Of a stretch of DNA of 64,000 nucleotides, positions 35,844 to 45,319 are shown one piece after another. This DNA comes from Candidatus Latescibacterota bacterium (GTDB lineage: Bacteria > Latescibacterota > UBA2968 > UBA8231). Each line of letters begins with the position of its first letter. Within the stretch, counting starts at the first letter, position 1. Location of the stretch: NCBI GenBank assembly GCA_022820485.1, contig JAJEFJ010000084.1, forward strand, positions 1 to 64,000, written 5' to 3'. Under the pieces are notes generated by a model. That model was not told where the DNA came from. It searched no databases and saw nothing but the letters and a program-made list of their open reading frames with translations. Position numbers and translations under genes: made by a program.

Positions 35844-36103
35844 GTTGGAAGCTAGTTTTTACCCGGCAAGCGCAGCGGGACGCCAAAAAGCTCCAAGCGG
35901 CGGGCTTGCGGCCCCGAGCGGAAAAACTGTTAGACCTGCTTAAAGAAAATCCTTTCTGTACGCCGCCCCCATTTGAAAAACTGCTCGGCGATGTAAGTGG
36001 TGCCTACTCCCGTCGAATCAATATCCAGCACCGTCTAGTTTATCAGGTCTTACAAAAAGAAAAAATCGTCAAGGTGCTCCGCCTGTGGACACATTATGAA
36101 TAG
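35840..36103 (+). CDS. yoeB: YoeB-family mRNA interferase toxin
   Basis: 87 aa from the GTG at 35840 (GTGA overlap with yefM). RelE-fold signature complete: SWKLVFTRQAQRDAKKL, NPFCTPPPFEKLLGDVSGAYSRRINIQHRLVYQV and LWTHYE. The SRRIN-QHRLVY and terminal HY residues are those of YoeB, a ribosome-dependent mRNA cutter. Toxin appears intact. Confidence 0.92.
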   Translation: MSWKLVFTRQAQRDAKKLQAAGLRPRAEKLLDLLKENPFCTPPPFEKLLGDVSGAYSRRINIQHRLVYQVLQKEKIVKVLRLWTHYE

Positions 36104-36253
36104 GCGATCCCGTGGCACCGTATAGGTCGGCAAAATCGCATCGCCTTTAGGCATCGGCTCGGCTGGCAGTTATATTAATCCGCTGTTTCTAAACGGCTTG
36201 CGAGTCGCAGTTTGAGCAGTCATCATCTACATCACAAAAGAGACAAAATCCCC

Positions 36254-39169
36254 ATGGCGAGACCGAAATCTGAGGCTTCTTCCCGTCTCAAGATTCGTCC
36301 TACTGAAACGACGGATTTGCCAACTGCACATGAACGAGGGCTTCAACGAGCGTATCAGGAGATGACGCCCGCCCAACCACCTAACCCAGAAAAGCGTCAG
36401 ACATCCGCGCCACCTCCTAAGCCACCATCTGAGGTCTCTTCTCGTCCCAAGATTCGCCCAGCCGATGCGGATCTTCCCGATCGCTTCATTGCGGCACTCG
36501 GAGAGCTAATCCGAGAAATGAAGACAAGTAGAGCGGGTCAGAAACGCTATGAGCTTAAGAAAGGGCGTCGTACCGAGATTGCTGGTGACGACATTCTCTA
36601 CCGTTTCCCTTTTACCGATAAGATAGAGCGGGAAGACCAAGTCGAGATTCAAGTCGATCAGCGGCGAGTCGAGGGAACAATCGCGTCGATTGGGGCTGGC
36701 TATCTGATGTTGGCCCTGAAGGAGGACATCGGCGACGAGGTAAGCTCTGCCGTGCTGCTGATTTATACGACCGCCTTTTTGGAGGCACTCAAGGAAAAAA
36801 TCGAAGCGGTCAATACAGGAGAAATCACGCTCAATCGCACCCTCGCCGACGCGGTGGTCCAGCCGGGTCCCTTGCCCAACAGACCAGTTCATCCAATCCA
36901 AGCGAATGGCGGTTCTGAACTAGACGATAGTCAGCGTATAGCCTACCAGACTGCACTTAGAGAGGCACTAACGTTCATTTGGGGGCCTCCCGGTTGTGGC
37001 AAAACCATGACGTTAAGTGCGATTGTGCGTTCGGCATTCGATGGTGGAAAGCGAACGTTGGTCTGTTCCAACACGAACAAGGCCGTAGATCAAGTTCTCT
37101 ATAAGATTTGCGAAACACTTACCCATGAGCACCCTGCCATGGAGGGGGGTAAAGTTGTCCGTTTAGGTCGAATCGCCGATGACAAACTGGAGTCCAAATA
37201 TCGCAAATATGTGGCAATCGACGAAATTGTGGAGCGGCGCTCAGCCGAGCTAGAGGGAAAAAAGAGTCAACTCGAAGCAGAGATCGCACGAAATGATGCC
37301 TATACTCAGAAGTTGAAAGAGCAGTATGCGACGGCTTGCCAGCACTTTGAACAGGCGAGGCAAACGCGCGATGAGCGCCGATCCACTGAGGCCGTTGAAG
37401 ACAGGACGAGCGCCCAAGCCAGCATCGACAAAGCCAAACAGCAACGCGATGAGTTGGTTGCCGAAATACGCGAAACAAAGGCGGAGAGCTCAGCACTTCG
37501 AAAGACAGTGCTAAGGAATGCGAGGATCGTTGGCGCGACCTGCACTACAGCATACCTCACAGGAGAGATCGGCGAATTTGACTTGGTTATCGTTGACGAG
37601 GCGTCAATGGTTATCCGGCCGGCAGTATGGTTTTCTGCCGGTCTGTCGAGCGAGCGCGTGGTGATTTCGGGCGATTTTCGTCAGATACCATCTATTGTGC
37701 CGACCGAGCAGGAAGCAATCCTCCAAGAGCTAGAGCTCGATTCCTTCACCGCAACGGAACGGACAAAACCCGATGCTCCCGGCCTAGCAATGCTGACCAC
37801 CCAGTATCGGATGCACCCTGAGATCTGTGAACTTATCTCCGGGCCAATGTACGAAGATAAACTGAGGACATCCCTATTACGAAAAAAGGTGCCTGGTCGT
37901 TTGCCACCAAATCCGTTTGAAAAGCCTCTCACGATCATCGACACGTCGGATATTGGATCGGTCGAAAGCCAGAATAATGGTTCACGCTTCAACAAAATCC
38001 ATGCCTTGCTCGTGAGGAACTTTGTGCGGCATCTTCGACTGAACGGTGTGATAGAAACCAACCACGACCTCGGCATCTGCACACCTTATTCCGCGCAGGC
38101 GCGCCATATTCAAAAGCTGCTCAAAGAGGATAGCCTCGGCAACTTAGTACAGTGCGGAACAGTTCATCGTTTTCAAGGAGACGAACGTCGAATTGTGCTG
38201 TTGGAAATCCCCGAAAGCAGCGGACATAGGAATCTGGGACAGTTCGTGCAGGGGGTGCCGCCTGACCATATTGGGGCGCGTCTGATCAACGTCGCGGTTA
38301 GTAGAGCGCAGGAACACTTTGTGGTGCTTGCTAATCTGACCCACCTAGACAAGCGCTTGCCAGCACGCTCTCTTCTGCGAAGTATTCTGCTCAAGATGAA
38401 ACAGCAAGGTCGCGTTGTTCCGGGTGGAGAGCTTGACAAGTTACGTCCCATTGCCAGTGGTCCGACCTACTTGCCGCCCGCGTCGCCTTCCAAACCACTT
38501 TCTGAACCCTCTCCCTCTTCCCCTTCCAAAGGTGTAGAGCACTCACGCTCTACTAACCCACCCGGAGTTATTATGAATAATGCACCCTCTCCTTTTGGAC
38601 TGCCGCTTGAGGCGGGTCCCTTGCAGGGTATAGATTTAGGTGATCCCTCGAATGTAATAGGTGGAATTCTGTATGAATACAGCGTTTATAATCCCCCAAA
38701 CCCCCATCCTCTATTTGACTTTTATAGTGTCTCTGTACATGATGAGCTAGGAATACTTAAAATCGTTGCGTTTGGAAAGACCAACAAGAATGATAAGTAT
38801 GGCAACGCTGTTCGAGGTACCTTTGACCGTGTTGTTAAGTCCCTAGATGGCAAGTACGGGGTGAATCTCAGACATATTGTAAATGAGTCAGTATCAGGAA
38901 ATCGAGCTGGAATCGCCCAGACTTTTGACTATTTAAAGTCCTCTAGTAACTGGAATCGCGACGACGACTTTTTGCGGGCGCTGGCGGACGGCGACCGTGA
39001 ATTAGTCAAGTTTTATTATTTTGAGGGACATGATCCTCTTTCTTCTATTACAGTAGTCGCAATGGCATCCTCCGCCTCTGAGAGTTATTTAAATGTACGT
39101 TACGAAGCTACTAGTTTTGGTCGTATTCTGAAGGAAGCCCAGTCAGCGCAAGACGCTGAGGCTTTCTGA
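36254..39169 (+). CDS. UPF1-like SF1 DNA/RNA helicase with extra C-terminal domain
   Basis: 971 aa from the ATG at 36254; a TTG at 36212 would add 14 residues, and neither has a good ribosome site. AAA_11/AAA_12 helicase: FIWGPPGCGKTMTL (motif I), LVIVDEASM (II), VISGDFRQIPSIV (III), TTQYRMHPEI (IV), LGICTPYSAQ, TVHRFQGDERRIV (V) and NVAVSRAQEH (VI). Between motifs I and II lies a long coiled coil. Near the N-terminus a short segment is duplicated (SSRLKIRPTETTDLP and SSRPKIRPADADLP). The last ~190 residues after a Ser/Pro-rich linker are an unrecognised domain. Related to Mokosh-type helicases by motif set only. Confidence 0.85.
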   Translation: MARPKSEASSRLKIRPTETTDLPTAHERGLQRAYQEMTPAQPPNPEKRQTSAPPPKPPSEVSSRPKIRPADADLPDRFIAALGELIREMKTSRAGQKRYELKKGRRTEIAGDDILYRFPFTDKIEREDQVEIQVDQRRVEGTIASIGAGYLMLALKEDIGDEVSSAVLLIYTTAFLEALKEKIEAVNTGEITLNRTLADAVVQPGPLPNRPVHPIQANGGSELDDSQRIAYQTALREALTFIWGPPGCGKTMTLSAIVRSAFDGGKRTLVCSNTNKAVDQVLYKICETLTHEHPAMEGGKVVRLGRIADDKLESKYRKYVAIDEIVERRSAELEGKKSQLEAEIARNDAYTQKLKEQYATACQHFEQARQTRDERRSTEAVEDRTSAQASIDKAKQQRDELVAEIRETKAESSALRKTVLRNARIVGATCTTAYLTGEIGEFDLVIVDEASMVIRPAVWFSAGLSSERVVISGDFRQIPSIVPTEQEAILQELELDSFTATERTKPDAPGLAMLTTQYRMHPEICELISGPMYEDKLRTSLLRKKVPGRLPPNPFEKPLTIIDTSDIGSVESQNNGSRFNKIHALLVRNFVRHLRLNGVIETNHDLGICTPYSAQARHIQKLLKEDSLGNLVQCGTVHRFQGDERRIVLLEIPESSGHRNLGQFVQGVPPDHIGARLINVAVSRAQEHFVVLANLTHLDKRLPARSLLRSILLKMKQQGRVVPGGELDKLRPIASGPTYLPPASPSKPLSEPSPSSPSKGVEHSRSTNPPGVIMNNAPSPFGLPLEAGPLQGIDLGDPSNVIGGILYEYSVYNPPNPHPLFDFYSVSVHDELGILKIVAFGKTNKNDKYGNAVRGTFDRVVKSLDGKYGVNLRHIVNESVSGNRAGIAQTFDYLKSSSNWNRDDDFLRALADGDRELVKFYYFEGHDPLSSITVVAMASSASESYLNVRYEATSFGRILKEAQSAQDAEAF

Positions 39170-39230
39170 GGTACCGTTCCAACATCCCCGACCAAAATCC
39201 TCAAAGCTGCTTATCAGCGATGAAAACAAA

Positions 39231-39268
39231 AAGGGCGGCCATCTCGACGTGCTGAGGTGGCCGCCCTT
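39231..39268 (+). terminator. Hairpin after the helicase gene
   Basis: Perfect 11-bp stem AAGGGCGGCCA / TGGCCGCCCTT, 61 nt after the helicase stop. No T-run follows directly. It separates the helicase from the DprA-like gene, whose own ribosome site lies downstream. Confidence 0.55.
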
Positions 39269-39336
39269 GACTTGAGCTTGACGCTGTTTTATTCGCCTCG
39301 TTAGGGAGCTAGCATTAGCAAGCACAGGAGATTGAA

Positions 39337-40614
39337 ATGGCTACATCCGGCAACAGCGATGCGGTGCTGCTCCTGACGGCGCACCTTCCCGGCTCTGATG
39401 ACAACGGAGCAAAACCCTTAACGACGGAAGAATGGTGGGCATTTGCAAATTGGCTCAAGGAACGGAATGTAACCCTAGAATACCTCTTAGAGAATGTGAA
39501 TGAAGTCTTGGGATGCAGGTCCGACCCTAGAGGAACTACGGAGCGGATCAAGAGGCTTCTAGACCGAGGAAGTGCCTTGGGGCTTGCCAAGGATCGGTGG
39601 GCGCAAGCTGGCTTATGGTGGTTGACCAGTGCCGACGAGGACTATCCGGATCGCTTAAAGAAGCGGCTTGGCCGAGCATCTCCCGCAGTGCTGTACGGCT
39701 GCGGCTGCCGAACGCTGCTGTGCTCTATGAGCTATAGAGGAATCGCGGTCGTCGGTTCTCGCGATGCCTCGGAGAGCGATCTTTCTTGGACTCAGGCGTT
39801 CGGCGAGGCTGTAGCTAATGCCGGTTACTCCGTCGTATCGGGCGGAGCGCGGGGGATTGACCAAGCCGCAATGTTCGGGGCACTGGATAAGGGAGGCACT
39901 GTTGTCGGCATTCTTGCGGACAGCCTGCTACGCGCATCGTCAAGTAAGATGTACCGATCCCACCTGCGATCTCAGGATCTGGTGCTGATCTCGCCATTTA
40001 ACCCCGAGGCAGGTTTCACCGTCGGCAAGGCTATGCAAAGGAACAGGTACATCTACTGCCTGTCTGACAAAGCGTTAGTCGTTCATTCCGGTATAAAAGG
40101 TGGCACTTGGGAAGGTGCCATTGAGAACATGAAGAAACAATGGGTGCCAATCTGGGTCCGCAAAGACAGCGATGGTTCTGGCAATACGGCCCTTTTAAGC
40201 GTCCATCCTGCACAAGGTCCCCCGCAGGAGGTAATCCAGCGGCTCTGTGCTTCGGATCAACCAGCCGCCTCATCAGAGCAGATAGAGGACAACTTCTTAT
40301 ATGCAGCCACTGAAGTAGAGGCCACTTCTTCCGGTGCTGGAAACGTCTCGGAACAGCCCGAACACACTAGGCCGCAGGAGCAGAATTCTGATCTATACGG
40401 ACACTTCATTCAGTCGCTCCACGCACAACTTGCCAACGGGTCTATCAAAAAATCAGAGTTGGAAAACCACTATGGCCTTGAGACGAAGCAGTTTGACACT
40501 TGGATGAAGAGAGCTATCGAGGAAAAAGTGGTCATCAAGAAGTTGCGGCCGGTGCGTTTTGAACTGCCCGATCAAACGAGTCCGAAGGATAAACAGTTGT
40601 CCCTTCCGATCTGA
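39337..40614 (+). CDS. DprA/Smf-like Rossmann protein with C-terminal winged helix
   Basis: 425 aa. Start ATG preceded by AGGAG. Central DprA-type Rossmann fold: IAVVGSRDASESDLSWTQAF, SVVSGGARGIDQAAMFGAL, GGTVVGILADSL, and MQRNRYIYCLSDKALVVHSG (counterpart of the RNR-ia-LS element). A C-terminal winged-helix-like part (about 360-415) follows an acidic linker. Canonical DprA loads RecA in transformation; this divergent copy in a mobile neighbourhood, next to a helicase, more likely serves defence or element maintenance. That role is inference. Confidence 0.8.
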   Translation: MATSGNSDAVLLLTAHLPGSDDNGAKPLTTEEWWAFANWLKERNVTLEYLLENVNEVLGCRSDPRGTTERIKRLLDRGSALGLAKDRWAQAGLWWLTSADEDYPDRLKKRLGRASPAVLYGCGCRTLLCSMSYRGIAVVGSRDASESDLSWTQAFGEAVANAGYSVVSGGARGIDQAAMFGALDKGGTVVGILADSLLRASSSKMYRSHLRSQDLVLISPFNPEAGFTVGKAMQRNRYIYCLSDKALVVHSGIKGGTWEGAIENMKKQWVPIWVRKDSDGSGNTALLSVHPAQGPPQEVIQRLCASDQPAASSEQIEDNFLYAATEVEATSSGAGNVSEQPEHTRPQEQNSDLYGHFIQSLHAQLANGSIKKSELENHYGLETKQFDTWMKRAIEEKVVIKKLRPVRFELPDQTSPKDKQLSLPI

Positions 40615-40641
40615 CTACAGCACCAAATCCTGATCCAGCCT

Positions 40642-41193
40642 TTAGAACACGTCAGCAAGAGCCATCTTCCACCCCGGCACCACATCGCCGCCGTCGAGCA
40701 TATCCCCTTCGATGAGCCTATAAATATCGTCGGGAGCGCGGTACACCGCTGCGGTGCGTTGGAGTGGGTCAATCACAACGACCATCTGAGTACCCGCCCG
40801 CAGCCAGTCGGACATTTTCTCTTCTACTTCGCTGTAGCGATCATTCGGCGAAATGACTTCAACGGCGAGGTCGGGTGCGCCGGGGAAAAAACCTCGTTCT
40901 TCTGCGGTGGCCTCAGCGCGTTCCCGCGCCACAAAGCTGACATCGGGCGCACGGACCGTATCAGGCGCGGTGTCAATGATGAAGCCGGTCCCGGCTGCAT
41001 AGGTTTCGCCCAAGCCATTAGTTGCAACAAATGCTCCGAGACAGCTACCGATTTGTGCAGCAATACGTCCGTGTTGTCTGTCGGCGAGTTCCATCTGGCG
41101 CAACTCGCCTTGTACGAGTTCATAGCGATAGTCATTGTGCGGCATCGCCAGCAGTTCGGCGGCAGTCATCGGGGCAACCGTTTGTGCAGTCAT
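40642..41193 (-). CDS. Uma2-family (DUF820) putative restriction-endonuclease-fold protein
   Basis: 183 aa PD-(D/E)XK fold. Family hallmarks: YRYELVQGELRQM (Glu of the core), APDVSFVARER, and FPGAPDLAVEVISPNDRYSEVEEKMSDWLRAGTQMVVVIDP (Asp/Glu/Lys catalytic set). Uma2 proteins are very common in cyanobacteria and other phyla with mobile DNA; biological role unsettled. Minus strand, 11 nt after the DUF418 gene. Confidence 0.88.
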   Translation of the reverse strand: MTAQTVAPMTAAELLAMPHNDYRYELVQGELRQMELADRQHGRIAAQIGSCLGAFVATNGLGETYAAGTGFIIDTAPDTVRAPDVSFVARERAEATAEERGFFPGAPDLAVEVISPNDRYSEVEEKMSDWLRAGTQMVVVIDPLQRTAAVYRAPDDIYRLIEGDMLDGGDVVPGWKMALADVF

Positions 41194-41203
41194 AATAGAA
41201 CCT

Positions 41204-42430
41204 TTACCCTCTCGGGACCCGCCAGTAGGTCAGTGCCCGCCAACTCCATTCCAACGGGCCGTAGCGGAAGCGCCTCAGCAACAGCGGCGACCACCAAAGC
41301 TGGATGCCCCACACGGCAATGACAACGATGGCCTGTTGCCAGCGGTCAACGCTCCCGAATAACCCCAATCCATGCCCGTAAAAAATAGTCGTGCAGATCA
41401 GCGTCTGTGCGATGTAGTTGGTAAACGCCATCCGACCCGCAGCGGCCAAGCGCACCTGCAACGCAGCGAACCATCCGCGTCGAACCGCCAGCATCGCGAG
41501 GCCGACGTAGCCAAATGCCATCGCGAGGCTGCCCCAATAGCTGAATTGCGACCCCAGAAACATCGAGCGATCCCAACTCCATCCAGCCGCAAAATTCCAC
41601 CATGCACCCACAGCAACGACCGGCACGCCAACCCCGAACCCAATGAGCGCGAGCCAGCGATAGAATACATCGCTGCGGACCGCGCTCAGGATATGCCAAC
41701 GGTAGAGGGCCATGCCCAGCAGCATGATGCCCGCGGATTGCCAGAGCAGTTTGAATGGCAGGGCCGTCGTGTGCATTTCCAACGTATCGGCGGTACGCTG
41801 CGCCTGCTGGACGAACCATCCGCTGCGATACGCGAGCAACTCCGCATCAATTTTGACCGCGTCTGGTGCCCACACTGCTACGATTTCCGCCACATCTTTT
41901 TCGGGGATAAACTCTGTCGTCATGCCTGTTGCGATGTAGAGAACACTCGATACTGAAAAGACAGCGAGGCCGATGATCGCCAGTGCGCGCGGCGAGCGGT
42001 GCCGCAAAAAAAAGAGGACGGAGCCGCACAGCGCGTACGTGACCAATACATCGCCCGACCACAGGAAATAGGCATGTACAAGGCCGAACAGGAGCAGATA
42101 GAACATGCGCCGGTAGTGCAAGCCGGCCGAGCGACCGCTACGAGCCTCGGCGCGATCAGCAAACAAGCAGATGCCGGCCCCAAAAAGAAGCGAGAACATC
42201 GACAAAAACTTCTGGTCAACGAGCAGGTAGCCAACCAGCCAGGTGAAAAAGTTAATACCGCTGAGATCGCCGTAGGCCGTGGGGTTAAAGTACGCGGCCA
42301 TAGGCATGGCAAACGCTTGGATGTTCATGACCAATATTCCGAGCACGGCAAAGCCGCGTAGCACATCCAAGCTCTCGATGCGATCCGAGGTCCCAACCGG
42401 ACTGTTTAGAGCGCGTTCCCCGTCTCTCAT
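41204..42430 (-). CDS. DUF418-family (YeiB-like) membrane protein
   Basis: 408 aa with about ten spans. RIESLDVLRGFAVLGILVMNIQAFAMP at the N-terminus is the YeiB/acyltransferase_3-like opening and the C-terminal LAAAGRMAFTNYIAQTLICTTIFYGHGLGLFG is the DUF418 signature. Likely transports or modifies an envelope component. Overlaps the CoA-transferase stop by 4 nt. Confidence 0.88.
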   Translation of the reverse strand: MRDGERALNSPVGTSDRIESLDVLRGFAVLGILVMNIQAFAMPMAAYFNPTAYGDLSGINFFTWLVGYLLVDQKFLSMFSLLFGAGICLFADRAEARSGRSAGLHYRRMFYLLLFGLVHAYFLWSGDVLVTYALCGSVLFFLRHRSPRALAIIGLAVFSVSSVLYIATGMTTEFIPEKDVAEIVAVWAPDAVKIDAELLAYRSGWFVQQAQRTADTLEMHTTALPFKLLWQSAGIMLLGMALYRWHILSAVRSDVFYRWLALIGFGVGVPVVAVGAWWNFAAGWSWDRSMFLGSQFSYWGSLAMAFGYVGLAMLAVRRGWFAALQVRLAAAGRMAFTNYIAQTLICTTIFYGHGLGLFGSVDRWQQAIVVIAVWGIQLWWSPLLLRRFRYGPLEWSWRALTYWRVPRG

Positions 42431-43614
42431 ATCACTCCCTCATCCCGCAACCCCTCCATCTCCCCCTCCGTCAGTCCCAAAACGCCGCTTAAAACCTCCT
42501 CGGTGTGCTGTCCCAACAAGGGCGCTGGCCCACGCAACTCGACCGGCGTCGCGGAAAATCGCAGCGGCGAGTTAGCCACCGTCTGCCGACCCGCGACCGG
42601 ATGCTCCAATTCGACGATCATATTCCGCGCCGCCACCTGCTCGTCGCTAAAGACCTGCTCCACATCGCACAACGGCCCGCTCGGCACGCCGGCCGCCGCT
42701 AGTATATCACACCATTCATCAACGGTTTTCTCAGCCAACACCCGCTCCAACACCGGCTCCAAGGCCGCGTGATTCTCAGTGCGTAGCGCGTTACTAGCAA
42801 AGCGCGGATCGTCGGCCAACGCACCGAGGCCCAAGGCGTCGCAAAGCTGACGCCAGAGCCTATCATTGCCCGCGGCAATGACGATATAGCCATCACTGGC
42901 AGCAAAAAACTGAAAAGGCGTAATAGCCGGATGCCGCGACCCGAGCGGCGTGGGCACTTCGCCGGATACGGCGTAGCGGGCGAGGGCGTTTTCCAACAGG
43001 GCCACCTGACAATCCAGCATGGAAATATCGACTTGCTGCCCCTCGCCAGTGCGCCGCGCCCGCTCCAAGGCCGCGAGAATGCCGATGGCCCCAAAGAGAG
43101 CCGCACTCAAGTCGGCAATCGACGAGCCGACCCGCACCGGCGGCCCATTGGGCTGCCCGGTAATGCTGGCCAGCCCCCCCATCGCCTGAATGAGCACGTC
43201 GTACGCGGGCCGCTGCGCGTACGGACCGGTCTGGCCAAAACCCGAAATCGACGCGTACACCAAGCGCGGATACAGCGCGTGCAGGTCCGCGTATCCCAAC
43301 CCAAAGCGATCCATGCTGCCGGGACGAAAATTCTCAATCAACACGTCGCACTCACCAGCCAAACGCCGCGCCAAGTCCTGCCCCCGCGCCTGCCGCAAGT
43401 CGATCGTCGCGCTCTTCTTACCCCGATTGACGCTGGCAAAGTACGCGCTCTCGCCGTTTTGAAACGGCCCAAACCCCCGCGCCTCATCGCCCGTACCCGG
43501 TAGCTCGACCTTGATCACCTCCGCGCCCAAATCGGCCAACACCATGGACGCGTACGGCCCGGCTAACACCCGCGTCAAGTCGAGCACTCGCACACCATCC
43601 AATAAATGTTCCAT
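42427..43614 (-). CDS. CaiB/BaiF family (type III) CoA-transferase
   Basis: 395 aa. LLDGVRVLDLTRVLAGPYASMVLADLGAEVIKVE is the conserved N-terminus; NRGKKSATIDLR, VLIENFRPGSMDRFGLGY and the catalytic Asp in VGSSIADLSAALFG (about residue 168) follow. Moves CoA between carboxylic acids (formyl-CoA, carnitinyl-CoA, succinyl-CoA types). Sits between DUF418 (overlap) and the GHMP kinase (1 nt gap). Donor and acceptor acids unknown. Confidence 0.9.
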   Translation of the reverse strand: MEHLLDGVRVLDLTRVLAGPYASMVLADLGAEVIKVELPGTGDEARGFGPFQNGESAYFASVNRGKKSATIDLRQARGQDLARRLAGECDVLIENFRPGSMDRFGLGYADLHALYPRLVYASISGFGQTGPYAQRPAYDVLIQAMGGLASITGQPNGPPVRVGSSIADLSAALFGAIGILAALERARRTGEGQQVDISMLDCQVALLENALARYAVSGEVPTPLGSRHPAITPFQFFAASDGYIVIAAGNDRLWRQLCDALGLGALADDPRFASNALRTENHAALEPVLERVLAEKTVDEWCDILAAAGVPSGPLCDVEQVFSDEQVAARNMIVELEHPVAGRQTVANSPLRFSATPVELRGPAPLLGQHTEEVLSGVLGLTEGEMEGLRDEGVI

Positions 43615-43615
43615 C

Positions 43616-45319
43616 TCAATTCCCTTGGGGCGCGGCGAGCAAACCGGCTCCTTCGCCGGGCACGGCCACTGCTAGCTCTGGCTCATGGCCCAGCTCCGTT
43701 CGCAACATCTCTGCAAACGCGGCACGGCGTTCCCCATCGACGAACGCACGGTGAACTAACCCGCCGATATTGCCGCCCCAACCAGCGCCCAGCCGCTGCA
43801 CGGCCCCCGCGGTTGGTCCCTCGGCGGAGAGAAACCGATTGACCACCCGCACAGTCCGATCATAGGCCGGCGTCATCCGTCCGTAGCCTCCCGGCAAAAA
43901 GCGCAGTTGCGCTCGCTCCTCCCCGCGCTCGGCTCGCTCTGCAAGTTGCGCCAAGACCTCGTCTTCGACCTCTCGGTCCAGATCGCCGTCGTGCGAGATG
44001 CGGATCAATTCCAAGGCCGTGGACATATTGCCCGCATTGAGGTAGGCGAGCATACCGGCCACCCGGTCCTGCTCGGCCAAGCCATAGATGCAGCGCCGGC
44101 GAATAAACAACGGCGTGTCCTCGGATAAAAGCTGAAACTTGCCAGCGACCTCCCGCTGGCACATGGCGTCGAAATGCGCCCCGACTCCGGCTGCTTGCGC
44201 TTCGGCAGCTAACTGCGCCAGACTCGTCTGCCGAGGCAACTGGCCCAAGACCCGGTACAGCTCCGCAAGCGACAACTCCAGCGGTTCGGGCGCAATATCC
44301 CGGATATAGCGGATGCGCTCGCACACGTCGCTGCTTTTACCTAGCCGCGGCAAAATCAACTCGCGGGCGATAAACGCGCCGAGCGGATAGGCGATGACCG
44401 TCTCTTCCTTGACGGCCTCGTCGTATTCGCGCACAACGCCGCTGTCGAGCACTATCGCCGCGTACTCATCGGGCAACGCAGCCTCCCCTTGCACGCGGGC
44501 CGGAAAGACGCCAACGCCGACCAGCTTGCCCGCCCGACCCAAGATCATTCCTCCGTGGTCAGCCGTGCCGCCGCGAGTGCCCCGCATCCACTCCGAGGTG
44601 CCCAGCCCATCGACCAAGTCCGCTTCGGACATATCGCGCCGCGGATCCAATCCGTGAACCCCCATCGTCGCCAGTGCCGTCGCCACCACCAGCGCCGAAG
44701 ACGAGCTCATGCCCCCGCTGGGCGAGACACTGCTCCGCACCAGCCCGTCGAAACCGCCCAAGGCCAAGCGATCGCGGAAATAACTCTCCAAGTACACGAG
44801 CTGCCCCTCCACCAGCACCGACCAATCGTTGGCCAAGGCGCTACCCGTATGCTCTAGGCGCTGGCGGCACACTTGACCTGCGTAGTCCATCAGCGCCTGC
44901 CGCTCGGCCACGCGGGCCTTAGGCAGAATAGTCTCCAAGTCCAACTCAATAGGCGCGAAGCGATCTGCGGGCGCACCTCGGCTGTGCAGTAAACTGGCGA
45001 GCCGCACCCGCCGACTGGAGGCCGCCCGCGCCACCACCAACGTATCCGCTCCACGCACGGCCAGCCGCACCGAGGGCATGCCTCCGTAATCAATGTGCAT
45101 GCCCATGACGTTCATCTGCCCAGGGCAGCGCGCCACGACCACGCGGCCCCCGCTGCCGTAGCGGGCAGCAAATAGCCGCAGGGCCTCCAAGTAATTGGCC
45201 CGCCAAGCCGCCACCTGCTCCCGCCCGTAGATCCGCCCGAACTCGCCGTCGAAGCGGCCCTGCTCAATGGCGGCCTGCCACTGGACTAGACTAGCTGTAT
45301 AGGGATTAGAGATCGCCAT
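43616..45319 (-). CDS. GHMP-family kinase, galactokinase-like but enlarged
   Basis: 567 aa, well above the ~390 of galactokinase. GHMP motif 1: ARCPGQMNVMGMHIDYGGMP (counterpart of GRVNLIGEHTDYNGG); motif 2: SVSPSGGMSSSSALVVA; motif 3: RLGAGWGGNIGGLVH. An extra ~70 residues at the N-terminus and a longer middle account for the size. It would phosphorylate a sugar (galactose, mevalonate-like or other). Overlaps the TonB-receptor stop by 14 nt. Confidence 0.85.
   Translation of the reverse strand: MAISNPYTASLVQWQAAIEQGRFDGEFGRIYGREQVAAWRANYLEALRLFAARYGSGGRVVVARCPGQMNVMGMHIDYGGMPSVRLAVRGADTLVVARAASSRRVRLASLLHSRGAPADRFAPIELDLETILPKARVAERQALMDYAGQVCRQRLEHTGSALANDWSVLVEGQLVYLESYFRDRLALGGFDGLVRSSVSPSGGMSSSSALVVATALATMGVHGLDPRRDMSEADLVDGLGTSEWMRGTRGGTADHGGMILGRAGKLVGVGVFPARVQGEAALPDEYAAIVLDSGVVREYDEAVKEETVIAYPLGAFIARELILPRLGKSSDVCERIRYIRDIAPEPLELSLAELYRVLGQLPRQTSLAQLAAEAQAAGVGAHFDAMCQREVAGKFQLLSEDTPLFIRRRCIYGLAEQDRVAGMLAYLNAGNMSTALELIRISHDGDLDREVEDEVLAQLAERAERGEERAQLRFLPGGYGRMTPAYDRTVRVVNRFLSAEGPTAGAVQRLGAGWGGNIGGLVHRAFVDGERRAAFAEMLRTELGHEPELAVAVPGEGAGLLAAPQGN

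Noticed and set aside
38570-39169. PLD nuclease domain at the end of the helicase, as in Mokosh
   Set aside because: No HxK motif present in the C-terminal part.
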